Shown here: positions 1-7,855 of the stretch, in pieces | Layout of the letters: every line of letters starts with the position of its first letter | Position numbering within the stretch: position 1 is the stretch's first letter | Assembly: GCA_904501915.1 (NCBI GenBank) | Contig: CAJGCV010000002.1 | Location: 1 to 44,994 of the forward strand | From: an uncultured Akkermansia sp. | GTDB taxonomy: Bacteria > Verrucomicrobiota > Verrucomicrobiia > Verrucomicrobiales > Akkermansiaceae | Direction: 5' to 3' | Length of the DNA: 44,994 nucleotides | The notes under the pieces: generated by a model | Databases searched by the model: none | Told to the model about the DNA's origin: nothing | Seen by the model: the letters and a program-made list of their open reading frames with translations, nothing else | Position numbers and translations under genes: made by a program

Positions 1-377
1 CAAAGGGCTGTTCCGCTATTGGGAGCCTTAATCCATTGAGTGCCTGGAAGCAATGCTGTGGCATTATCTTCTACGTGAATGGTTTCCAGACATTCAGGGC
101 TGCTGTTGGCATAGACAACGGCAGATTCCTTGACCACAATCCCGCTGTTAGCGGGCACATCTTCCGTATAAAAGGAATAAGAGGAGAATGAGAGGTGCGC
201 TCCGTTTCCGGGGGTGCCACCAATTCCTGTTGCGTCATCTATCCATTCCGTGCCATTCCATGTCCACGTATTATTTGTTGTGACTACAGGTTCTGTCATC
301 GCTGCCTGGCTTGTGCCTTGTGCCATGCCCAGAGTAAGGATTGCAGCCAGGAGATACTTCGGTAAATGAGCTTTCAT
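1..377 (-). CDS. Secreted or surface protein, N-terminal 125 residues (runs off the window)
   Basis: An open frame with no stop runs from an ATG at 377 off the left edge, so only the N-terminus is seen. It begins with a clear Sec signal peptide (MKAHLPKYLLAAILTLGMA, then QGTSQA-A as a likely cleavage site). The mature part is rich in Ser, Thr, Asn, Gly and short beta-prone stretches (for example TWTWNGTEW), which recalls the repeat-rich autotransporter or PEP-CTERM type surface proteins of Verrucomicrobiota. That family assignment is only an impression, because the diagnostic C-terminus lies outside the window. No Shine-Dalgarno sequence is visible; an 11-bp inverted repeat sits just upstream of the start (see 381-445). 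Confidence 0.7.
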   Translation of the reverse strand, partial: MKAHLPKYLLAAILTLGMAQGTSQAAMTEPVVTTNNTWTWNGTEWIDDATGIGGTPGNGAHLSFSSYSFYTEDVPANSGIVVKESAVVYANSSPECLETIHVEDNATALLPGTQWIKAPNSGTAL

Positions 378-824
378 GATTGAGAGAGTGTTCGATGTTA
401 AATGGTTGGAAGCAGCTGTAAGTTGCCTCTTATCACACTCTCTCAGTTTATCGTTTTTTTGATGCGATAGCATGAATTTAACCGGGAATAGGCTCATTAT
501 CAACAGTATGCATTTTTGTATCATGCCTGAATCTGAAGATGGTTGTAATGAGTTTCATATAATATCCACTAAAAATGAAGATTATAGAAAAATTTTCTGT
601 ACATCGCATCAAAAATGCGATGTGCAGAAAAAACTGCATTCTGATTCTAACAAAATGATTATATCAGAGTGCTGAAAAAGAATTGTCAACAGCGTATTCT
701 TCGAATCTCGTGCAGACAAATATAATATGTTGATTAACAGGTGATTTTATCAACATAAGCCATATCGCATTCGCAATGCGGTATGTTTTGCATTTTTCGT
801 TATCTGTGTGGGCGTGCGCTAATC
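378..824. other. AT-rich intergenic gap with two hairpins
   Basis: This 447-bp gap is much richer in A+T than its neighbours. It holds two dyads built on a related core: acatcgcat-caaaa-atgcgatgt at 601-623 (perfect 9-bp arms), and catatcgcatt-cgc-aatgcggtatg at 761-785 (11-bp arms, one wobble pair). The second lies downstream of the aldo/keto reductase stop on the minus strand and might end that transcript, though no strong T-run follows. A 67-codon plus-strand frame (472-675) has AT-driven composition and no promoter or ribosome binding site; I do not accept it as a gene. Confidence 0.5.
381..445 (-). promoter_or_regulatory. 11-bp inverted repeat in the leader of the surface protein gene
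   Basis: TGAGAGAGTGT at 381-391 is matched perfectly by ACACTCTCTCA at 435-445. Read on the minus strand, the second arm ends 3 nt before the ATG at 377. If both arms are transcribed they would form a stem with a 43-nt loop against the start codon, which could limit ribosome access or protect the 5' end. It could instead be a protein binding site. No convincing promoter was found with it. Confidence 0.45.
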
Positions 825-1790
825 TTATGATGTAGCTGTCTCCTGGTTTAATAGTGCCATCAATTCATCATTCAGCCGGGGCTGGTCGGCGGCGGTGGCA
901 CAATCTTCCAGCTGGGCTACGGTGCGTGCACCGATGAGCACGCTGGTTACGCCGTTGCGCTGCAGCAGCCAGCGCAGCGCCAGCTGTGTGAGCGGAATGC
1001 CTGCCTCTGCGGCGATGGTCTGCAAGCGGGCAACACGGGCGGCCTCCGCGGCTACTTTGTCTCCATCCAGGAAGACAGAATCGCTGCGCAAGGCGCGGGA
1101 ATCAGCCGGCAGATCAGCACTGTTCAGGTATTTACCGGTCAGCATGCCCTGGGCCAGCGGGGAGAATACGATGTTGCCGGCCCCCTGGTCCTTGGCGGCG
1201 GGCAGCATGCCGGTTTCGCACGCGCGGTCCAGCAGGTTGTAACGGAACTGGTGCAGCAGGCAGGGCACATGTGCCTCTGCCAGCAGGGTGCAGGCGCGGT
1301 TGAAAAGCGCGGGCGGGTATTTGGAAAGCCCCACATACAGCGCCTTGCCGCTGCGTACTATCTGAACCAGTGCTTCGACGGTCTCCTCAATCGGGGTTTC
1401 CGGGTCGGGGCGGTGGTGGTAGAACACATCCACGTAGTCCAGCTTCATGCGGCGTAGGCTCTGGTTCAGCCCGGCGATGAGGTGCTTGCGGCTGCCCCAG
1501 TCGCCGTACGGCCCCTGCCACATCAGGTGCCCCGCCTTCGTGGCTATGAACATTTCATCCCGGTGGCAGGCAAACTCATGCTGCAGCAGGTCGCCGAAGC
1601 GTTCCTCTGCGCTGCCGGGGGGCGGGCCGTAGTTGTCTGCCAGGTCAAAGTGGCAGATGCCCAGCTCCAGCGCCCGGCCGATGATGGCTGCATTCTGCGC
1701 CCGGTCGTCACTCTCGCCGAAGTTGTGCCACAAACCCAGTGATATTTCCGGCAGCAGTACCCCGCTGCGCCCGCATCGTCTGTATTTCAT
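825..1790 (-). CDS. Aldo/keto reductase, YghZ/Gpr type
   Basis: NADPH-dependent reductase of the aldo/keto reductase superfamily, expected to act in the cytosol on small aldehydes such as L-glyceraldehyde 3-phosphate or methylglyoxal (family knowledge). It resembles E. coli YghZ closely: FDLADNYGPPPGSAEERFG carries the catalytic Asp and Tyr, IATKAG the Lys, and VDVFYHHR the His; SVLIGARTVAQLE near the end is the cofactor phosphate-binding region. The longest frame starts at 1811, but the second possible ATG (about 1799) lies inside a perfect TATAAT -10 box. I therefore place the start at the ATG at 1790 (MKYRRCGRSG), 7 nt after that box, giving 321 residues and a leaderless message. It is a single-gene unit, separate from the dcw operon that ends at 1875. 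Confidence 0.9.
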   Translation of the reverse strand: MKYRRCGRSGVLLPEISLGLWHNFGESDDRAQNAAIIGRALELGICHFDLADNYGPPPGSAEERFGDLLQHEFACHRDEMFIATKAGHLMWQGPYGDWGSRKHLIAGLNQSLRRMKLDYVDVFYHHRPDPETPIEETVEALVQIVRSGKALYVGLSKYPPALFNRACTLLAEAHVPCLLHQFRYNLLDRACETGMLPAAKDQGAGNIVFSPLAQGMLTGKYLNSADLPADSRALRSDSVFLDGDKVAAEAARVARLQTIAAEAGIPLTQLALRWLLQRNGVTSVLIGARTVAQLEDCATAADQPRLNDELMALLNQETATS

Positions 1791-1797
1791 GCCGGGC

Positions 1798-1826
1798 ATT
1801 ATAGCGCACACGCCGCCTTGTGTAAA
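1798..1826 (-). promoter_or_regulatory. Promoter of the aldo/keto reductase gene (leaderless type)
   Basis: On the minus strand TTTACA (1821-1826) and TATAAT (1798-1803) are separated by exactly 17 nt. Only 7 nt (GCCCGGC) lie between the -10 box and the ATG at 1790, so transcription is predicted to begin at the start codon itself. Confidence 0.8.
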
Positions 1827-1874
1827 GATTACGCCATGCCATTTTCGCTGGTGCTGCCCGCGCGGTATGGGAAG

Positions 1875-2336
1875 CTAGCGGATTTCCACGGGGGTGCCGA
1901 GGGGGACCAGGTCGAAGAGCGTGGCGGCATCCTGGGGGGAGAGGCGGATGCAACCGTGGGAAACGGGTGTGCCGAGGCGGGCGGTATCGGCCGTACCGTG
2001 GATGTAGATGAAGCGGGCGCGTGTGTTGGCATTGTGCGGCTCGAGTCCGTGCAGGCAGAGAATGCGGGCGAGGATGGCGTCTTCCCCCCGGCTGGCTTGT
2101 GGATGTAATCCCACCGGTAATCTGCCGCGGAACACGGTGAGCAGGGGGGCGTTTTCGCCGTGTTTGGAGCAGATGCAGAAGCGCCCCAGCGGGGTACGGC
2201 CGCTGCCTTCTTCGCTGCCGGTGCCGGCCGCACCTGTGCTGCAAGGTGCGGCAAAGAGCAGGTCCCCGGAATCAGAGCGGAGCTCCAGCCGTTGCGCAGC
2301 AACGGAGACGCGGATTTTGTGCGGGGGGTGAATCAT
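1875..2336 (-). CDS. L,D-transpeptidase (YkuD domain), last gene of the dcw operon
   Basis: 153-residue YkuD-family protein. The active-site signature is complete: IHGT with His113, then SHGCIRL with the nucleophile Cys129. Family members form 3-3 cross-links between meso-diaminopimelate residues or attach proteins to peptidoglycan. No signal peptide or membrane segment is visible, as in the short single-domain subgroup it resembles, so how it would reach the periplasm is unclear; a role on cytoplasmic precursors or recycling products is possible. It starts 5 nt after the murG stop, so it is cotranscribed with the cell wall genes. No clear terminator follows the stop. Confidence 0.85.
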   Translation of the reverse strand: MIHPPHKIRVSVAAQRLELRSDSGDLLFAAPCSTGAAGTGSEEGSGRTPLGRFCICSKHGENAPLLTVFRGRLPVGLHPQASRGEDAILARILCLHGLEPHNANTRARFIYIHGTADTARLGTPVSHGCIRLSPQDAATLFDLVPLGTPVEIR

Positions 2337-2341
2337 GCTTT

Positions 2342-3430
2342 TTATTCCCCCAGGATGGTGCGGGCGATGTCCTGCGCGGCATCCGGGCGGGAAAGGGAGC
2401 GCATGGCGGTCTCCATGGCACTGCGGGCGGCGGGGTTGAGCACGGTGTTGTGCACAAAATCGTGCACCTTTTCCGTGGTGAGGTCGGCCTGCTGGATGAG
2501 CACGGCAGCCCCGTGGTCGGAGAAAGCGCGGGCGTTGTGGGTCTGGTGGTCATCTGCCGCAAAGGGGAAGGGAACCAGAAGCGTAGCCTTGCCGATGATG
2601 GAGAGCTCGGTGAGGGTGCTGGCACCGCTGCGGGCAATCACGCCATCCGCTGCGGCATAGGCGGCGGGCATGTCGGAGCAGAAACCCAGTACGGTGATGT
2701 TCGGGGCGTTGCCTGCAAGGGAATTCACGCGCTCGTAGTCCAGGCGGCCGGCGATGACGAGGTAGTGAACGCCGGGGTCGGCCTTGGCGGCTTCAATGAG
2801 CATGCTGTTGAGGTTTTTTGCACCTTGTGAGCCACCCGTGACCAGGATGACGGGTTTGTCTGCCGGCAGACCGAGACGCGCACGGGCATCGGCCTGGGTG
2901 GGCAGCTGGCGGATTTCGTCGCGCACAGGGGTACCCACCACGGCGCAGCTGCTGCCGGGGAAGTGGGGAATGGCCTCTTTCATGCCCACGAGTACCTTGG
3001 TGCACCAGCGGGCGGTGAGGCGGTTTGATTTGCCGGGCATGGCGTTGGAGTCATGCACATAGGAGCGCAGCCCCAGTGCATGGGCCGCCTTGCAGGGGGG
3101 CAGGCTGGTGAATCCGCCCATGCCGAGCACGGCATCTGCCTTTTCGCGGCGGATGAGCGCTTTGCAGCTCATGTAGGTGGTAAAGAGCTTCCAGAGGAAG
3201 CCGGGCATGCGCAGCGAGAAGGTGGGGGGCTTGGCAATGGCCGGGATGCTGTGGAATTCCAGGTCGCCATATTTGCTGGAGGCTTCGGCATCCACCTCCT
3301 TGCGGGAGATGAGGAGCACCGGGTGGTGTCCCATTTTGCGGAGTTGCTGAGCCACAGCAATGCCGGGGAAAAGATGACCGCCCGTGCCGCCACAGGCAAT
3401 GATGATGTTGAGAGATTTTCCGGTGTTCAT
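2342..3430 (-). CDS. murG: MurG, lipid II-forming N-acetylglucosaminyltransferase
   Basis: Transfers GlcNAc from UDP-GlcNAc to lipid I at the inner face of the cytoplasmic membrane, giving lipid II. The GT28 N-terminal motif GGTGGHLFPGIAVA is near residue 15, and the mid-protein nucleotide-sugar region VTGGSQGAKNLN and ARSGASTLTEL are both present. The frame is open further upstream, but the ATG at 3430 (MNTGKSLNIII) overlaps the ftsW stop as ATGA and gives the usual 362 residues; upstream sequence is Arg/His-rich shadow of ftsW. Tight coupling to ftsW places production of lipid II next to the SEDS polymerase. Confidence 0.96.
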   Translation of the reverse strand: MNTGKSLNIIIACGGTGGHLFPGIAVAQQLRKMGHHPVLLISRKEVDAEASSKYGDLEFHSIPAIAKPPTFSLRMPGFLWKLFTTYMSCKALIRREKADAVLGMGGFTSLPPCKAAHALGLRSYVHDSNAMPGKSNRLTARWCTKVLVGMKEAIPHFPGSSCAVVGTPVRDEIRQLPTQADARARLGLPADKPVILVTGGSQGAKNLNSMLIEAAKADPGVHYLVIAGRLDYERVNSLAGNAPNITVLGFCSDMPAAYAAADGVIARSGASTLTELSIIGKATLLVPFPFAADDHQTHNARAFSDHGAAVLIQQADLTTEKVHDFVHNTVLNPAARSAMETAMRSLSRPDAAQDIARTILGE

Positions 3431-4575
3431 GGGTTCTGGATTTCCTTGAGTCTGCGGGTGGGCCAGTAGTTCTGGCGAATAATCGGGGTGTGGCGTTGAA
3501 TGCTGGTGAGCAGGCCGATGGAGGCAATGGTGAAGACGAGGTTGGTGCCGCCACTGCTGATGAAGGGGAGCGGCAGACCGGTGTTTGGCAGAATGGCGGT
3601 GACCACCATCATGTTCAGCATAGCCGGCCAGAATATAGTGCAGGAAAGCCCCAGTGCAAAGATGCGGCCGAAAGTATCCGGGGTCTGCACGGCAAGCGCC
3701 AGCCCGGATATGGTCAGTATGGTGAAGAGGACAAGCACACCTGCGGAACCGAAGAATCCCCATTCTTCGCCGATTTCGGCGTAGATGAAGTCGGTGTGCG
3801 CATAGGGCAGGCTGCCGTATTTTTCAATGCCGTCGCCAAGACCTACGCCGGCCAGTCCGCCGCGGGCAAAGGAGAGAATGGCAATCCACTGCTGGCGGCC
3901 GGCGCCCTGGCTGAATGCCTGCGGGTCGCGCCAGGCTTCAATGCGGAGCATGCGGTTGGGGCTGCCGGTCATCATCACGTACAGCAGGATGCTTGCCACC
4001 AGTATAGCCAGCAGCAGCAGCCACCAGCGCGTGCCGGAGACAAACATCACGCAGAAGCCCGACATGGCAAGCGCTGCGGCGGTGCCCATGTCTTTCTCCA
4101 CCAGAATGAGCACGAGTGGCAGTCCGAAGAGGAAGGCACCGGGAATCACAAAGCCCTTCCAGAATGTGCCGGCCATTTCCCGGTAGGTGGTGTACCAGTT
4201 AGCCAGCGTGAGCATGAGGGTGATTTTGGCCAGCTCACTGGGCTGGAAGGTGATACCCAGGCTGATCCAGCGAGATTCGCCGTTGATGGTTTTGCCGATG
4301 CCGGGCAGGAAACAGCAGAGCAGCAGGATAACGCAGATAATCCACGCCGCTTTGACAAAGCGACGCCAGAAACGGTAGTCTATCTTGCTGAGACCCAGGG
4401 CCAGCACAATGCCCAGCGTGCCGTACAGGCATTGTTTGCCCAGGAATGTGCCGTGCCAGGGGAGTTCTTCCTGCCCGGGCACGCAGGAGCCGGTGCTGGC
4501 CACCATCACTACCCCGAGCACAAGCAGGAGGATGAAGCAGACCCAGATGCTGATGATGCTGACACGGGCGGTCAT
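3427..4575 (-). CDS. ftsW: FtsW, septal peptidoglycan glycosyltransferase (SEDS family)
   Basis: 382-residue polytopic membrane protein of the FtsW/RodA/SpoVE family, which polymerises lipid II at the septum together with the class B PBP FtsI (family knowledge). About ten hydrophobic segments are visible, with the conserved region YAHTDFIYAEIGEEWGFFG and the C-terminal PLPFISSGGTNLV. Assignment to FtsW rather than RodA rests on its place between murD and murG with ftsI in the same operon. It starts 15 nt after the stop of the LysM protein and its stop overlaps the murG start. Confidence 0.95.
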   Translation of the reverse strand: MTARVSIISIWVCFILLLVLGVVMVASTGSCVPGQEELPWHGTFLGKQCLYGTLGIVLALGLSKIDYRFWRRFVKAAWIICVILLLCCFLPGIGKTINGESRWISLGITFQPSELAKITLMLTLANWYTTYREMAGTFWKGFVIPGAFLFGLPLVLILVEKDMGTAAALAMSGFCVMFVSGTRWWLLLLAILVASILLYVMMTGSPNRMLRIEAWRDPQAFSQGAGRQQWIAILSFARGGLAGVGLGDGIEKYGSLPYAHTDFIYAEIGEEWGFFGSAGVLVLFTILTISGLALAVQTPDTFGRIFALGLSCTIFWPAMLNMMVVTAILPNTGLPLPFISSGGTNLVFTIASIGLLTSIQRHTPIIRQNYWPTRRLKEIQNP

Positions 4576-4590
4576 GGTGGCGCGGCGGTG

Positions 4591-5463
4591 TTATTCGCTG
4601 ACTTTCAGTTTGCGGCCAACTTTGAGGCGCTTGGCGTCGGCGTTGGTCATGTTGTTGAGCTTGAGGAGCCTGGGGAGAGAAATCTTATATTTGCGGGCAA
4701 TGATGCCGAGATTTTCGCCACGCTTCACTACGTGGAATTTAGCTGTTTCCTGCACCACAGGTTTAGCTGCCTGAATTTCCTTCGCCTGGGCAGAATCCGC
4801 AGGCAGCGGGACGCTCAGGTAAACACCGCCGGGCAGATTAGTGCGGGCTGCCAGCTCGGGGTTGGCACCTTTGAGTACATCTTCGGTGATGCCGTACTGT
4901 GCTGCCACGCGCCCCCAGGTATCTCCGGAGTTGACGAGATGCTTGGTTTCAACTGTAGGACCAGCTGGTGCTGCAGGTGCCGGAGCCGGCTGCACCGCAA
5001 TGGGCTTGACGGCTTCGACCGGTTGAGCCACTGCGGGGGTGACAGCCTGAACATCCACCGGTGCCTGGGTGATGTGGTTTTCCTGGCCTGCCGACTGTGA
5101 AGCGGTCACTGCAGGTTGGGCAGGTGCTGGTGCCGGGGCGACTGCCACGGGGGCAGCCGGGGTGGTGGCCTCGGGAATGCTCGGAGGCGGAGTGATGGTG
5201 GGCAGCACGGCCGGGCCGGTTGTGCTGCTCACAATGTTGCCGCGCAGCATGACACCGCCGATGACGAGCAGGTGCACAATGATGAGACCAAAGATGATTC
5301 GCAGCACGGTGGCCGGGCTGGTGCGGTCGACTACCAGGCCGGTGTCGGAATGGTGGCGCTTCTGTTTGAGGTTATCGTCTACAAAAGTTTTGAGGAAATG
5401 GCGTTTGGGTTTGGCACGGCCAAGGTCAGAGTTGCGGAATGTGGCTTTGGTGTCTTTTCTCAT
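4591..5463 (-). CDS. Membrane-anchored protein with two LysM domains
   Basis: 290 residues. A basic cytoplasmic N-terminus (about residues 1-50) is followed by one transmembrane helix (about 53-75, ATVLRIIFGLIIVHLLVIGG), then a long Pro/Ala/Val-rich periplasmic linker and two LysM modules (about 155-200, HLVNSGDTWGRVAAQYGI; and about 243-288, HVVKRGENLGIIARKYKI). LysM binds the GlcNAc-containing glycan of peptidoglycan. There is no enzymatic domain, so a scaffolding or tethering role at the division site is the simplest inference. It sits between murD and ftsW, a place with no LysM gene in the classical E. coli or B. subtilis clusters. It starts 16 nt after the murD stop. Confidence 0.85.
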   Translation of the reverse strand: MRKDTKATFRNSDLGRAKPKRHFLKTFVDDNLKQKRHHSDTGLVVDRTSPATVLRIIFGLIIVHLLVIGGVMLRGNIVSSTTGPAVLPTITPPPSIPEATTPAAPVAVAPAPAPAQPAVTASQSAGQENHITQAPVDVQAVTPAVAQPVEAVKPIAVQPAPAPAAPAGPTVETKHLVNSGDTWGRVAAQYGITEDVLKGANPELAARTNLPGGVYLSVPLPADSAQAKEIQAAKPVVQETAKFHVVKRGENLGIIARKYKISLPRLLKLNNMTNADAKRLKVGRKLKVSE

Positions 5464-5479
5464 AAAGTGAACGTGTGTG

Positions 5480-6790
5480 TTATAGATTCAGGGTTTTTCT
5501 GACAGCTGTGCGGAAGCATTCGCCGCGCTGCACATAGCCTGTAAATTGGTCGAACGAGGAGGTGCCGGGAGAGAAGAGCACCACATCACCGCGCTCGGCA
5601 ACCTTGTGGGCTGCTGCCACGGCTTCCTGCACGGTGGTGACCTTCACCACGCGGCAGACGGGAGAGAATGTTTCCTCCAGCTGGTCGGCAATCTGCCCGA
5701 ATACGATGCAGGCGCGGGCTTTCTGTTCCAGCATGGGGTTGATGGCGGTGTAATCCAGCCCTTTGTCCTTGCCGCCTGCCAGCAGGATGATGGGGCGGGT
5801 CTGGGAGCGCACTGCTGCCTCGGTGGAGTGCAGGTTGGTGCTCTTGGAGTCGTTCAGCCACAGAATGCCATCTATTTCAGCCACGGTTTCGCAGCGGTGC
5901 CCGGGCGGGCAAAAGGAGCGGATGGCGGCGGAGATGGTGGCATCATCCAGTCCCACGGCGCGGCAGGCCAGGGTGGTAGCCATGGCGTTTTCGGCATTGT
6001 GGGCCTGCTCCAGCGCGGTGCCGCGCAGCGGCGTGAGCACCTGACCGGCTTCGCAGATAGAGCCGTTTTCAAAGTAGAGCTGCCCGGTGGAAACCACGGA
6101 AGAGAAGCCTACGCGGCGCGGGGTGATGCCGGGGAGTTCATCGCCCTCGCGTACGATGGCGAGCTGGTCGGCGCTCATGTTCTCAAAGATGCGGAGCTTG
6201 GCGTTGAAATAGTCCTCCACCTTGGTGTAGCGGTCCATGTGGTCCGGGGCAAAGTTGAGCCAGATAGCAACCTCGGGCTTGAAATCAACGATGGTTTCCA
6301 TCTGGAATGAGGAGACCTCCAGCACGGCAAATTCCGGCTGCGGTTCCATGAGGGCTACTTCGCTGAGCGGGTAACCGTAGTTGCCGCAGGCCCTGGCGGT
6401 TTTGCCGGCGCTGAGCAGCACATGTTCCAGCAGGGCGGTGGTGGTGGTTTTGCCGTTGGTGCCGGTGATGGCGATGATGCGACCGCCGTAGTAGTGCCAG
6501 GCGAGTTCGGTTTCGCCGATGAGGGGAGCACCGTGGGCGGTGAAGGCGAGTGTCCAGGGAATGTCGCCCTCGATACCCGGGGAGAGAATCACCATATCTG
6601 CCGCGTAGGCGCGGGCGTGTTCCTCTGTGGCGCCGGCCACGAGGGAGACACCGGGTTCGTTGCAGGTGGCGGCAGTATTGGAGTCGAAAATGCAGACCTC
6701 AGCTGCACCCTTGGCGAGTGCCAGTCTGGCGGCGGCAATACCGCTGCGTCCGCAGCCGAGTACTGCTAATTTTTTACCCGTGAGTTCCAT
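5480..6790 (-). CDS. murD: MurD, UDP-MurNAc-L-alanine--D-glutamate ligase
   Basis: Cytosolic ATP-dependent Mur ligase that adds D-glutamate to UDP-MurNAc-L-Ala. The Rossmann-like N-terminal domain (KLAVLGCGRSGIAAARLA), the Mur ligase P-loop ITGTNGKTTTTALLEH near residue 110, and the C-terminal domain with LLAGGKDKGLDY and VLFSPGTSSFDQF are all present. The length (436) is normal for MurD. It follows mraY by about 20 nt and precedes the LysM gene. Confidence 0.96.
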   Translation of the reverse strand: MELTGKKLAVLGCGRSGIAAARLALAKGAAEVCIFDSNTAATCNEPGVSLVAGATEEHARAYAADMVILSPGIEGDIPWTLAFTAHGAPLIGETELAWHYYGGRIIAITGTNGKTTTTALLEHVLLSAGKTARACGNYGYPLSEVALMEPQPEFAVLEVSSFQMETIVDFKPEVAIWLNFAPDHMDRYTKVEDYFNAKLRIFENMSADQLAIVREGDELPGITPRRVGFSSVVSTGQLYFENGSICEAGQVLTPLRGTALEQAHNAENAMATTLACRAVGLDDATISAAIRSFCPPGHRCETVAEIDGILWLNDSKSTNLHSTEAAVRSQTRPIILLAGGKDKGLDYTAINPMLEQKARACIVFGQIADQLEETFSPVCRVVKVTTVQEAVAAAHKVAERGDVVLFSPGTSSFDQFTGYVQRGECFRTAVRKTLNL

Positions 6791-6811
6791 GGTGAAGAAA
6801 GTGTTGAAGAT

Positions 6812-7855
6812 TTAGTTGATGGAGCAGAGCGGCAGAAGCCCGATACCGAGCACAGCCAGGAAGAAGGCGATAATCCAGAAGCGAACGCAGACCTGGGTTT
6901 CGCTCCAGCCGCACTTTTCGAAGTGGTGGTGAATCGGTGCCATGCGGAAGAAGCGGCGCGGCTCGCCATACAGCTTGCGGCTGACCTTGAACCAGCCTAC
7001 CTGAATCATGACCGAGCACGCTTCGGCTACAAACACACCGCCAACGACAACCAGCAGTAGCTCAGAGTGCGTGCACACGGCTACTGTACCCAGCGCACCG
7101 CCCAGGGAAAGGGAGCCGGTGTCACCCATGAAGACCTTGGCAGGGTGGGCATTGAACCACAGGAAACCAAGGCAGGCAGAGGCGATGCAGAGCAGGTAGC
7201 AGACGAGGGGACTGTTGCCGGTGCCAGGGAACAGGACAAACGAACTGATGATGATGAATGCCAGGGCGGAAATAACCATGCAGCCGCTGGCAAGACCGTC
7301 CAGACCATCGGTGAGGTTCACGGCGTTGGAGGCGCCGATGATGACCAGCATGGCAAAAGGAATGAAGAAGATGCCCAGGTCCAGCATACCGTAGAAGGGA
7401 ACGAGCACGTTGGCAATGGCGGGGTCGAGGTAGTAGAGATACCCGGAGCAGGCAATGGCAGCCACGGCTTGCAGGGCAATCTTGAACCAGCCGCTCACGC
7501 CGTCGGTGCTTTTCTTGGTGATTTTGGCCCAGTCATCCAGGAAGCCCAGAATGGCGGTCACGCCCATGACCAGCAGACAGCACTGGAGCCTGGGGCTGCC
7601 CATGTCCAGGAAGAGGACGCTGGTGAGCATGATGAGACCGATAATCATGATGCCGCCCATGGTCGGAGTACCTACCTTGGCCTGGTGCTCGGGGGCAAGA
7701 ACGCCACCGCATGCCTGGCGGATGGGCTGCCCGGCTTTCATGGCGCGCAGCACGGCAATGAGCTTCGGCCCGATGAGCATGGAGCCGATAAAGGGCACCA
7801 GCAGGGCCAGCAGAATCTGAAGCCAGGTGGGGAGGTCGTAGATGTAGTTAATCAT
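6812..7855 (-). CDS. mraY: MraY, phospho-MurNAc-pentapeptide translocase
   Basis: Integral membrane enzyme that moves phospho-MurNAc-pentapeptide to undecaprenyl phosphate, forming lipid I. It has 347 residues and about ten transmembrane helices. The catalytic aspartates are seen in FLDDWAKI (Asp107-Asp108) and in NLTDGLDGLASG, and the family HHH motif in MAPIHHHFEKCGW. Its ATG overlaps the murF stop by four bases (ATGA), indicating translational coupling. Confidence 0.97.
   Translation of the reverse strand: MINYIYDLPTWLQILLALLVPFIGSMLIGPKLIAVLRAMKAGQPIRQACGGVLAPEHQAKVGTPTMGGIMIIGLIMLTSVLFLDMGSPRLQCCLLVMGVTAILGFLDDWAKITKKSTDGVSGWFKIALQAVAAIACSGYLYYLDPAIANVLVPFYGMLDLGIFFIPFAMLVIIGASNAVNLTDGLDGLASGCMVISALAFIIISSFVLFPGTGNSPLVCYLLCIASACLGFLWFNAHPAKVFMGDTGSLSLGGALGTVAVCTHSELLLVVVGGVFVAEACSVMIQVGWFKVSRKLYGEPRRFFRMAPIHHHFEKCGWSETQVCVRFWIIAFFLAVLGIGLLPLCSIN

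Noticed and set aside
472..675. 67-codon plus-strand frame
   Set aside because: AT-rich composition unlike the window's genes, no ribosome binding site or promoter at leaderless spacing, contains an internal 9-bp hairpin, no recognisable protein features.
3490..5100. 536-codon plus-strand frame opposite ftsW and the LysM gene
   Set aside because: Same reason: His/Gln/Gly-rich antisense frame over well-identified genes.
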